NCBI GenBank assembly: GCA_963777735.1
Contig: CAVZRQ010000008.1
Coordinates: forward strand, 1,674,001 to 1,738,000
Direction of reading: 5' to 3'
DNA: 64,000 nt
DNA from: ZC4RG30 sp963777735
GTDB lineage: Bacteria; Pseudomonadota; Gammaproteobacteria; Steroidobacterales; Steroidobacteraceae
Each line of letters opens with the position of its first letter. Within the stretch, counting starts at the first letter, position 1. The position numbers and the translations under genes were made by a program. Of this stretch, positions 44,114 to 51,998 are shown piece by piece. Under the pieces are notes generated by a model. That model saw nothing but the letters and a program-made list of their open reading frames with translations. It was not told where the DNA came from and made no database searches.

Positions 44114-44620
44114 ATGCGCGCCTCGGATCTTTCCATGATCGAACTGCTGCGCGATGAGTTCCTCCTCACCATGCCCGACCTGCGTGAGCTGATCCGCGTG
44201 TCGTGGCGATTATTCGCGGCGCTGGCTGTAGGCGCCCTCATCGGCTACGAGCGCGAACGCATGGGCAAGGCCGCGGGGCTACGCACGCACATGCTGGTGT
44301 CGACGGGCACTGCCCTGGTGGTGATCTCGGCCCTGGAATCCGGCATGGATACCGACGGTGCATCGCGCGTGGTTCAGGGGCTGATCACCGGCATCGGTTT
44401 TCTGGGGGCAGGCACCATCATCAAGATCCGAGAAGAGAAGGAAATCCGGGGACTCACTACTGCCGCCGGAATCTGGATGACCGCAGCCGCCAGCATCACC
44501 ATTGGTCTCGGACAGGTGGGCACCGGGTTGATGGCCGGCGTGCTGACCTGGATCGTGCTCAGCATCCTGCACCGGTTTGCTCCCGAGCCCAGAGGCGGGC
44601 CGCCGCACGGCAACGGCTAG
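44114..44620 (+). CDS. MgtC/SapB-family membrane protein
   Basis: 168 aa with four to five helices of the MgtC N-terminal domain: LFAALAVGALIGYERERMGKA, the conserved AGLRTHMLVSTGTALV, GIGFLGAGTIIK and the EIRGLTTAAGIWMTAA motif. MgtC supports growth at low magnesium and inhibits F1Fo ATP synthase in pathogens; MgtC_SapB proteins without the cytosolic C-terminal domain, like this one, are common in free-living species. ATG 44114 is used. ATG 44135 is an alternative that would overlap by ATGA the stop of a 35-codon upstream frame (44031-44138). The 264 bp before it show nothing else. Confidence 0.9.
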   Translation: MRASDLSMIELLRDEFLLTMPDLRELIRVSWRLFAALAVGALIGYERERMGKAAGLRTHMLVSTGTALVVISALESGMDTDGASRVVQGLITGIGFLGAGTIIKIREEKEIRGLTTAAGIWMTAAASITIGLGQVGTGLMAGVLTWIVLSILHRFAPEPRGGPPHGNG

Positions 44621-44691
44621 GCATCTTCAGAATCGCGCTGGATTCAGGCAGCATCGACGATTACCAGCCAGATACAACCCGGGGGCTTTCC

Positions 44692-45594
44692 ATGAACACA
44701 CTACGCAGGAATCTGTTCGGCGGTCTCCTTGCCTTCCTCGGCGCCTTCGCCCCTTGGGCAGTGGCGCAGAACACCATCGACATGAACGGCAAGACGGCGC
44801 TGATCACCGGCTCCACCAGCGGGCTCGGCGAAGTGGTGGCAAGACGCCTCGGTGCCATGGGCGCCACGGTCATTGTTCATGGCCTCAATGAGCAACGCGG
44901 CCGGGAGATCGCGGACGAGATCACGAAGAAGGGCCCGGGCAAGGCCGTCTACTACCCCGGGGATCTCGGCTCACTGAAGGAAGTCGATGCGCTCGCAAAA
45001 CGGGTACGGGCCGCGCACCCCCGGCTGCATCTGCTGATCAACAACGCGGGCATCTACGGCGGCCCCAACGATCCCCGCCGTGAGAGCGCCGACGGCCATG
45101 AGCTCATCTTCGCCATCAACTATCTCGCGCACTTCAAGCTCACACGGGATCTCCTTCCCGTGCTCGAGAGCAGCGCGCCGGCCCGCATCGTGAACGTCGC
45201 TTCGATTGGCCAGCGGCCGGTGAACTTCGACGATGTCATGATGAAAAACAACTTCACGACCGGAAACGCCTATTCGCAATCGAAGCTGGCGCAGATCCTG
45301 TTCACCATCTCGCTGTCGGAACAGCTGGCTGCCGGCAAGGTCACCGTCAACGCCGTGCATCCAGCCACCTTGATGAACACGCCGATGGTGGAGGGCATGG
45401 GCCGTCCGCCGATGTCCTCGGTGGAGGATGGCGCCAATGCCGTCATGCAACTGGCCGTCGGCACTTCGGTAGCAGGGAAGTCCGGGCTGTATTTCAATCA
45501 GATGACCGAGGCCCGGGCCAACCAGCAGGCCTACGACGCGGATGCGCGGAAGAAGCTCTGGGATCTGAGTCTGAAGCTGGCCGCTGGCGGTTAA
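44692..45594 (+). CDS. Short-chain dehydrogenase/reductase with an N-terminal signal peptide
   Basis: 300 aa. Residues 1-25 form a typical signal peptide (APWAVA then QN). The SDR Rossmann fold follows: the nucleotide motif TGSTSGLG at 39-46, NNAGIYG, the serine in VNVASIGQ and the YSQSK tyrosine-lysine pair; it resembles retinol-dehydrogenase-like SDRs. NAD(P)H is cytosolic, so an exported SDR is unusual. The GGGGG before ATG 44692 supports the long start; the internal ATG 44782 would give a normal cytosolic SDR but has no SD. Substrate unknown. Confidence 0.88.
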   Translation: MNTLRRNLFGGLLAFLGAFAPWAVAQNTIDMNGKTALITGSTSGLGEVVARRLGAMGATVIVHGLNEQRGREIADEITKKGPGKAVYYPGDLGSLKEVDALAKRVRAAHPRLHLLINNAGIYGGPNDPRRESADGHELIFAINYLAHFKLTRDLLPVLESSAPARIVNVASIGQRPVNFDDVMMKNNFTTGNAYSQSKLAQILFTISLSEQLAAGKVTVNAVHPATLMNTPMVEGMGRPPMSSVEDGANAVMQLAVGTSVAGKSGLYFNQMTEARANQQAYDADARKKLWDLSLKLAAGG

Positions 45595-45708
45595 TCGCGA
45601 CGCCGCACCGACCGGGAGGCGGCTTTAACGAATCGGCAACATGAATGCAGGAGGATCCTGCCTTGGCCCGGCGTAATCCGGGCTCTGGCCACAGAGCGGG
45701 ATCCCGAC

Positions 45709-47058
45709 ATGCAGGTTGCACGCGCCACGCCCTCCACAGCATCAATCGTCAGTGGCAGGTTGAGGCTGGCCTTCATCGATCCGGGGCTGCGCAAGGCCCC
45801 GTTCTTTCTGGAGCTGCGCAGGTGGCTCGCTCCGGCTGTGGATTGCGTGTACTGGTCGCAGCGCTCCGTGGTGCGCAGCTACATGCGCAGCGCCGGTGTG
45901 GCGATGCATCCACGCGACCTGCGCGCGCCAGCCCGCAGCGTGCAGATCAGTGATGCGGAACTGGTCCGTGCGATTGGCATCAAGGAGCTGACACTGCGGG
46001 GCGAGCAGGCGCTGCGCAAGGCGCGTCGCCTGCTCGGACTGCTCGAGGAGTTCCTGGAGAAGGAACAGGTGGACGCCATCCTGGTCTGGAACGGCTCCAA
46101 CCTGCGCGGGGCACTGTCCATCTTCCTCGCGCGCAAACTCGATATTCAGGTCATTCACGCGGAGCACGGCTATCTGCCTGGCACCACGCAAATCGATCTG
46201 GAAGGCGTCAACTTCGATGCGTCGATCAGCCGCCTGGCACGCAGCGGCGCGGCGCACCTGCCGCCGGATCCCGTGCTGGATGCCACACTCGATGCGGACA
46301 TCGCCCGCTTCAAGTCCGGCGAACGGATGCGCGACCTGAATCCCCTGCCGCCAGTCGAGCTGCGTCGCAATTTGCGCGCCCGCTTTGCCAGCCGCGTGAG
46401 CTTCTGGCTGGAACGACGCGCGATGCCCTACGTCAACAGCCTTTGTGTGCCGCAAGGGCAGTTGCCAGAGCGCTATGTGCTGCTGCCCTTCCAGGTGCGC
46501 AGTGATTCCCAGCTGGTGCTGCACTCTCCCCTGTATGGCGATGATCTGGAAGCCGTGGTGCGTGAGCTGGACACCGCGCTCGCTGCCATTGATCCCTCGC
46601 TGCGGCTGGTCGCGAAATTCCACCCTTACGAGCGGCCCAATGTGCAGCTCGCCTATCGTGACTTGCCACGCCGCTATCCGCGGGTTTGTTTTGTTTCCAG
46701 CATCCCGATGGCCAAACTGGTGGCCAGGGCCAGCGCCGTGGTCACCATCAACTCCACCGCGGGCTTCGAAGCCATGTTGTACGACAAACCAGTTCTGGCG
46801 CTGGGTCGGAACTTCTATACGGTGCCTGGCGTCGTGGAATGCCTGGAGCGCCGCGAAGAACTCGGCGATGCTCTGCGCCGCGTGCTCGCGAACGAACCGG
46901 ATCATGGCATGCGTCGGTCGTTCCTCCGGTTCACCCGGGCTCGCTTCCTGGCCGAAGGCGGCTATCACGATTTCTCGGAGCGCAGTCTGCGTGCGTTTTC
47001 CACGCGCGTCGGCGAGCTGCTCGGGGTTGACCGGATGGAACCATTGGCATCGGCTTGA
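45709..47058 (+). CDS. KpsS/KpsC-like Kdo transferase (capsule polysaccharide family)
   Basis: 449 aa, cytosolic, of the Capsule_synth family. The N-terminal nucleotide-fold half has the conserved acceptor-side motif IHAEHGYLPGTTQIDLEGVN (about residue 147). The C-terminal half has the CMP-binding HP motif in KFHPYERPN (about 303) and the VVTINSTAGFEAMLYDKPVLALG block. KpsS/KpsC add beta-Kdo linkers to phosphatidylglycerol in group 2 capsules, and related single enzymes modify other envelope glycans. It is coupled to the next gene by a TGATG overlap. No other capsule genes are seen in the window. Confidence 0.82.
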   Translation: MQVARATPSTASIVSGRLRLAFIDPGLRKAPFFLELRRWLAPAVDCVYWSQRSVVRSYMRSAGVAMHPRDLRAPARSVQISDAELVRAIGIKELTLRGEQALRKARRLLGLLEEFLEKEQVDAILVWNGSNLRGALSIFLARKLDIQVIHAEHGYLPGTTQIDLEGVNFDASISRLARSGAAHLPPDPVLDATLDADIARFKSGERMRDLNPLPPVELRRNLRARFASRVSFWLERRAMPYVNSLCVPQGQLPERYVLLPFQVRSDSQLVLHSPLYGDDLEAVVRELDTALAAIDPSLRLVAKFHPYERPNVQLAYRDLPRRYPRVCFVSSIPMAKLVARASAVVTINSTAGFEAMLYDKPVLALGRNFYTVPGVVECLERREELGDALRRVLANEPDHGMRRSFLRFTRARFLAEGGYHDFSERSLRAFSTRVGELLGVDRMEPLASA

Positions 47059-48773
47059 TGACGCTTGCGCTGATCGACGGCATCGGCCCCTTCTTCCGTG
47101 GGCTCGATCAGCGACGGATCAACTGGTCGAAGATCCCGTTTACGCATCTCGCCACATCGGGAGCCGAACGCACGGCGCAATGGTCGCAGATTCGTGCCGA
47201 CTTCCAGATCCTGGCTGCCCGCGTAGCCGAGCTGGGTTACAACGCCATCACGCTCGACGATCTGGCCCATCTTTCGGATCACGTTTGGCTGGAGCCCGGA
47301 CTGCGCGAACGCAATGCCGTCTTCCGCGAGGAGTTTCAGCAGCTGTTCGCGATCGCCCGGGCACATGGCCTGCGTGTATTCATCACCACCGATTACCTGA
47401 CAACCTCCCCCGCCATAGATGCCAGGCTGCAAGACGACGCGGCGGCTTCGCGCGCCTGGTTTCGAGATCTGATCGACAGCTTCCTCGTCGACTTTCCCGA
47501 TGTAGCGGGAATCATCCTGAGGATTGGCGAGAGTGACGGCCACGATGTGTCGGATCCACTGCGCAGCCGGCTTGCAGTGCGGAACGCAAGGGAAGTGCGC
47601 CTCCTGCTGAAAGCAATCCTGCCGGCGTTCGAGAATCGGGGAAGACTGCTGATTTTCCGCACCTGGACTGTCGGCGCACACCTGATCGGCGACCTGATCT
47701 GGCATCGAGGGCGCTTCGCGCAGGCGTTCACAGGGATCGTGTCGCCCGCCCTCGTTGTATCGATGAAGTACGGCGAATCGGATTTCTTCCGGTATCTGCC
47801 CCTGAACCGCCACTTCTTCCGCCTGGAGCTGCCGACCATCGTCGAGTTCCAGGCCCGGCGCGAATATGAAGGTGCGGGCGAATACCCCTCCTTCGTCGGC
47901 TGGGAAGTCGAGCAGTACGCGCGCGAGCTGAGCGGCGCGCGGAATCTGGTGGGCTTTTCGGTCTGGTGCCAGACGGGTGGCTGGCATGCGTTCCGCCGAC
48001 TGGCGTTTCTCCAGCCGGAAGCCCTCTGGATTGAGCTGAATGCCGCGACGATCGCGCGCATCATGCAACACGGTGACAGCGTGGAAGCCGTGGTCACCGA
48101 CAAAGTCGGGGAGCACCGCGCGGCCGATGCGCTGGAGTTCCTCCGCCACGCAGACTCGGCAGTGCTGCAGATCCTCTACATCGAGGACTTCGCGCGGCAG
48201 AAACTGTTCTTCCGGCGCGTGCGGATTCCGCCGTTGCTGCACGTGTTCTGGGACTGCATCTTCTTCAACGATGCCTCGCGCAAAGTGCTGGGGCATCTCG
48301 TGCGCGACCCGGAAGACGCCATCCGCAGCGGCGAGGCGGCATTCCAGAACTTCCCGCGCATGCACGAGCTCGCCGCGCGGATCGGCTGGCCAACGGAAGA
48401 TGTCGAGTTCATGCGCGACACCTTCCAGATCCTGCTGCTCGCGCGCCGGTACTACTTCCAGCCTCCCGCTCCGGAACTGGAAGCCGAAATCCTCGCGGCG
48501 AAGATCGAATACAAGGCGCGCTGGCCCCGCCCGCACCGGCAGCGCTACCGCCTGCGCACCTCATTCGAACCCCTGCCCGTGACCATGCGCACCCTGCGCT
48601 GGTTGATCGCCGTGGTGGTGCGCCGCCAACGCGGCTACCGCACGGTGCTCGATCACATCATCACGCTGCGCGTGCTGGCGTGGATCTACCGGCTCTTCCG
48701 CGCGCGTTACGAGAAATCCCTGCCGAAGCTCGCGCGCAAGACGGCAATGGGTGTCGATGCGCTGTTTCGTTGA
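47058..48773 (+). CDS. TIM-barrel-like protein, possible glycoside hydrolase relative
   Basis: 571 aa, no signal peptide. The first ~320 residues alternate strands and helices in (beta/alpha)8 style: YNAITLDDLAHL, LRVFITTDYLTT, GIILRIGESDGHD, LLIFRTWTV, LVVSMKYGESDF, TIVEFQARREYEG, VGFSVWCQTGG. The EFQ...EYEG strand and the GESDG turn recall GH67/GH115 alpha-glucuronidases, a weak resemblance by eye. The C-terminal ~250 residues are helical and Arg-rich. ATG 47058 overlaps the stop of the KpsS-like gene, so the two act together; glycan synthesis or trimming in the cytoplasm is inferred. Family not recognised with certainty. Confidence 0.65.
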   Translation: MTLALIDGIGPFFRGLDQRRINWSKIPFTHLATSGAERTAQWSQIRADFQILAARVAELGYNAITLDDLAHLSDHVWLEPGLRERNAVFREEFQQLFAIARAHGLRVFITTDYLTTSPAIDARLQDDAAASRAWFRDLIDSFLVDFPDVAGIILRIGESDGHDVSDPLRSRLAVRNAREVRLLLKAILPAFENRGRLLIFRTWTVGAHLIGDLIWHRGRFAQAFTGIVSPALVVSMKYGESDFFRYLPLNRHFFRLELPTIVEFQARREYEGAGEYPSFVGWEVEQYARELSGARNLVGFSVWCQTGGWHAFRRLAFLQPEALWIELNAATIARIMQHGDSVEAVVTDKVGEHRAADALEFLRHADSAVLQILYIEDFARQKLFFRRVRIPPLLHVFWDCIFFNDASRKVLGHLVRDPEDAIRSGEAAFQNFPRMHELAARIGWPTEDVEFMRDTFQILLLARRYYFQPPAPELEAEILAAKIEYKARWPRPHRQRYRLRTSFEPLPVTMRTLRWLIAVVVRRQRGYRTVLDHIITLRVLAWIYRLFRARYEKSLPKLARKTAMGVDALFR

Positions 48774-48837
48774 CCCTCGGCTTGTCTCGACGTGCAGACC
48801 GCCCCACACTGCGTGTACCGCAGCGGAGCAATAACCA

Positions 48838-49647
48838 GTGACTGACGAACTCCATCACGACGCCTATACGCCGAAGGAAATTGCCGCCCGCCTGGAGAAG
48901 TTCAGCGTGGTGAAGGCGACGCTGCCGCTGCTGCCGCTGTCCCTGCTCGGCGTGCTCGCGGGCGCGTTCATTGGCCTCGGCTCGCTGCTGTTTACGCTGG
49001 TTGCCAGCGACCCATCGCTCGGTTTCGCTGCCAGCCGCTTCCTCGGCGGGTTCGTATTCTCCCTCGGTCTGATTCTGGTGGTTGTTGCGGGAGCCGAGCT
49101 GTTCACCGGCAACAATCTGCTCGCCATGGCGTGGGCCGATGGCCGCATCACCACTCTGCAGGTGCTGCGCAACTGGGCGGTGGTCTGCATCGCCAACTTC
49201 GTCGGCGCGGCAGGGCTGGCGTTACTGGTCTTCGCTTCCGGTCACCTCGACATGAACGACGGCGCCGTCGGCGCTGCGGCGGTCCGCATCGCGACGGCCA
49301 AGGTTTCGTTATCGTGGGAAGCGGCTTTCCTGCGCGGCATCCTCTGCAACCTGCTGGTGTGCATGGCGGTGTGGATGTCGCTGGCCGGCCGCAGCGTGAC
49401 CGACAAGGTGCTGGCGGTGATCTTCCCGGTCACGGGTTTCGTTGCGGCGGGGTTCGAGCACAGCATCGCCAACATGTACTTCCTCCCGCTTGCCGCACTG
49501 CACGGCGCACCCATTGGCTTCACGACCATGGTTGGCAATCTGTTGCCCGTCATCGCCGGCAATCTCGTCGGAGGCAGCGTGCTGGTCGCGCTGGTGTACT
49601 GGGTCATTTACGTGCGTCCCGCGCGGCAGCGGGACGCAGGAAAGTGA
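48838..49647 (+). CDS. Formate/nitrite transporter (FNT) family channel
   Basis: 269 aa with six membrane helices. The FNT signatures are present: GAELFTGNN in the second helix region and the central pore histidine, His208, in AAGFEHSIANMYFLP. Members conduct formate, nitrite, hydrosulfide or lactate as pentamers. Which anion is not evident; it lies next to no nitrite reductase or formate lyase gene. The GTG start at 48838 has GGAG nine bases upstream. It converges on the carboxylesterase gene (32 bp). Confidence 0.92.
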   Translation: MTDELHHDAYTPKEIAARLEKFSVVKATLPLLPLSLLGVLAGAFIGLGSLLFTLVASDPSLGFAASRFLGGFVFSLGLILVVVAGAELFTGNNLLAMAWADGRITTLQVLRNWAVVCIANFVGAAGLALLVFASGHLDMNDGAVGAAAVRIATAKVSLSWEAAFLRGILCNLLVCMAVWMSLAGRSVTDKVLAVIFPVTGFVAAGFEHSIANMYFLPLAALHGAPIGFTTMVGNLLPVIAGNLVGGSVLVALVYWVIYVRPARQRDAGK

Positions 49648-49679
49648 CAGCGTGCAATTCGGACCGGATTGCCGGCGAA

Positions 49680-51311
49680 CTACTGGCGACCCAGCGGCGC
49701 TGAATTGGTATTGCCGCCGTTTTCGCCGAACAGCCTGCCCTCTGGCGTGCGCCGCCAGGCGAAGTAGCCGTCCATCGCTTCCAGCTGCGCGAGATTGTCA
49801 TAGGGCTTCGCCTGTGGCGTGCCCTTGAAAATCATCCGCTGCGGGTCCTTGCTGGTGAATGCCGGCCAGCGCGGAACGCCCGCACCATTCGGGTTGCCCG
49901 TCTTGGCGAAATTGGTCCAGTAGGTGGCCATCGCATCGGAGATGCGTCGATCGGCATCCGTCCAGGGCAGTGGCGTGAGTTCCAGATGCTGGAACACATA
50001 GGGCAGCTCCTGCCCATGCGGCACGCCGGCCACATCCGCATTGCGTGAATCGGCCGGATACGGCGGGCGCTGGTCCATGTAATACACGTAGGCCGGTGAG
50101 CCGCCGCGCGCGCTCTGCAACTTCGCCCACACCCAGGTGTGCCAGCCGAATGAAGCCTCGCGCATCACATCGCGCGCGGCCTGCTTGATCGACCCGCTCG
50201 CATCCGGCGGATACGCCTTCAGGATGCGGTCGGCGTGGGGCCCGAAGCGCACGCGCGTATCGGCCTGAAACTGGGCCGCATCAGTGGTGCGCGAGAAGCT
50301 CGCCCCTTCATCGGAATTGATGCCGACCAGGATGGGCGTGTCGTGGTACGCGCCCTTCTCGTACAGCAGGTACTGGTCGTCGGGAATGACCCAGCGATCC
50401 AGCACCGGCCAGCCGATGCCACCGATGCCGCGCGCCTGCGTCATCACTTCGCCCGCCGGCTTCGCCCGCATGGCCTCGAGCGTGCTCGCGCCCAGTTTTC
50501 CGGCCAGCGTTACGCCGGCCTTTTCGGCGATGGCCAGCGGTGGCACGTTCTCGCCCGGCGCCGTCGGTGTGCGCACGGGGCCGAACGATCCACCGCTGTC
50601 GGAGATGGCGCCGTGGAACAGCCCCTTGGCCTGAGGCGCCACAACCAGCTGGCTCACCGCGATCGCGCCAGCCGATTCACCCCAGATGGTGACCTTGTCC
50701 GGATCGCCGCCGAAGGCGGCGATGTTCTGCTTGATCCACTTCAGGCCCGACACCAGGTCGAGCAGGCCATAGTTGCCCGAAGCGGCCACGCCATGCAGCG
50801 CGCGGTTTTCGGCGCTGAGCTCCGGGTGCGCGAAGAAACCCATCACGCCGACGCGATAGGCCACGCTCACATACACCACACCCTTGCGCGCCAGCGGCGC
50901 GCCATCAAACAGCGCCTCGGAGGTGCGCCCGCCCGAGAACCCGCCGCCGTAGATCCACACCAGCACCGGCAGTTTGTCGCGCGCGGTCTTCGCGGGTGTC
51001 CAGACGTTCAGATAGAGACAATCCTCGCTGATGCCGGCGGGGAGCTTGCCGTCGGGCGTGGGTTGCCCCTGCGCGCAGGCCGGCCCGAACTGATCGGCCT
51101 TGCGCACGCCGGACCACGACTTCGCGGGCTGCGGCTCGCGCCAGCGCAGTGCGTTCACCGGTGGTGCCGCGAAGGGTATGCCGCGGAAGACGCGCATGCC
51201 CTGCTCCTCGGTGCCCTCGAGCTGACCCTGGGCGACAGGAACGGGGGCCGCAACGGCCTGCAGCGTGGCGAACGCGACCAACGCACTCAGCCAATAGTGG
51301 AGTTTTTGCAT
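49680..51311 (-). CDS. Secreted type-B carboxylesterase
   Basis: 543 aa with a signal peptide (ATLQAVAAP). The carboxylesterase type-B features are complete: FRGIPFAAPPVNALRWREPQ, EDCLYLNVWTP, the oxyanion glycines in VWIYGGGFSGG, the nucleophile elbow IWGESAGAIAV, an acid in GINSDEGASF and the histidine in AGVPHGQELPYVF. It hydrolyses carboxylic esters in the periplasm or outside; the natural substrate is unknown. It is divergent from the six-gene DUF1592/DUF1552 operon, with a 212-bp intergenic region holding an ACTAACTGTTTGTAACTAGT-like element. Confidence 0.92.
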   Translation of the reverse strand: MQKLHYWLSALVAFATLQAVAAPVPVAQGQLEGTEEQGMRVFRGIPFAAPPVNALRWREPQPAKSWSGVRKADQFGPACAQGQPTPDGKLPAGISEDCLYLNVWTPAKTARDKLPVLVWIYGGGFSGGRTSEALFDGAPLARKGVVYVSVAYRVGVMGFFAHPELSAENRALHGVAASGNYGLLDLVSGLKWIKQNIAAFGGDPDKVTIWGESAGAIAVSQLVVAPQAKGLFHGAISDSGGSFGPVRTPTAPGENVPPLAIAEKAGVTLAGKLGASTLEAMRAKPAGEVMTQARGIGGIGWPVLDRWVIPDDQYLLYEKGAYHDTPILVGINSDEGASFSRTTDAAQFQADTRVRFGPHADRILKAYPPDASGSIKQAARDVMREASFGWHTWVWAKLQSARGGSPAYVYYMDQRPPYPADSRNADVAGVPHGQELPYVFQHLELTPLPWTDADRRISDAMATYWTNFAKTGNPNGAGVPRWPAFTSKDPQRMIFKGTPQAKPYDNLAQLEAMDGYFAWRRTPEGRLFGENGGNTNSAPLGRQ

Positions 51312-51387
51312 GCAGGTTCCCCTTCTTGTTGCTCTTGTTGCTTAGCTTGTCCTCGACCACCCCATGTTGCAAACGTGTCTTTCATTC

Positions 51388-51409
51388 GACTAACTGTTTG
51401 TAACTAGTC
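51388..51409. repeat. Possible operator between the esterase and the DUF1592 operon
   Basis: GACTA...TAGTC ends (51388-51392, 51405-51409) enclose two direct copies of TAACT (51391-51395 and 51401-51405). The A/T-rich element stands out in the 51312-51523 intergenic region, which contains no gene. It may be a binding site for a TetR- or LysR-type regulator, but no such regulator is encoded nearby. Confidence 0.35.
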
Positions 51410-51523
51410 ATCGGTCCAGACCCAGTCCACACTTGGCGTGTTGAGTGGCAAAGTAGCCCATTACAATTCCATTGCCTGAGCAGCAATCACGCTGAACGGG
51501 CAACAAAATGCGGGGTATCTGAC

Positions 51524-51991
51524 ATGCGCAAGTTGAGCCGGAATGTGTTTGTAACCTTGATGAGTGTGGCTGCATTGGCTGCGATGGGCATGTCCACCGC
51601 GCAGGCCCAGACGCCGCAGCTGGAAGCGAACAAGAAAGTCGCGCAGGCCTTCTATGACGCGGCGATCAACCAGAAGAACTACGACGAGGCCGTGAAGTTT
51701 CTGGGCAGCCAGTACAAGCAGCACAATCCCACCGCTGCCGATGGCGCCGAGGGCCTGAAGAGCTTCATCGAGTTCCTCAAGACCCGCTTTCCGACACAGC
51801 GTGGCGAGGTCAAGCGCGTGATCGCGGAAGGCGATCTGGTGGTGTTGCATGTCCATTCCACCCGCGGCGACGGCACCCCGGGCCGGGCCATCGTCGACAT
51901 CTTCCGCGTGCAGAACGGCAAGGTGGTGGAGCATTGGGACGTGATCCAGGACATCCCCGAGAAGCCCGCCAACAACAACGGCATGTTCTAG
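51524..51991 (+). CDS. Exported SnoaL-like (NTF2-fold) protein
   Basis: 155 aa with a signal peptide (cut after MSTAQA). The mature part is a single NTF2/SnoaL-like cone: NKKVAQAFYDAAINQKNYDEAVKFLGSQYKQHNP, GLKSFIEFLKTRFP, then strands ending VDIFRVQNGKVVEHWDVIQ. Members of this group are often annotated as polyketide-cyclase-like; here the secreted form has no known substrate. It is the first gene of a six-gene operon; the next gene starts 7 bp after its stop. Confidence 0.88.
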   Translation: MRKLSRNVFVTLMSVAALAAMGMSTAQAQTPQLEANKKVAQAFYDAAINQKNYDEAVKFLGSQYKQHNPTAADGAEGLKSFIEFLKTRFPTQRGEVKRVIAEGDLVVLHVHSTRGDGTPGRAIVDIFRVQNGKVVEHWDVIQDIPEKPANNNGMF

Positions 51992-51998
51992 ACGCCTG

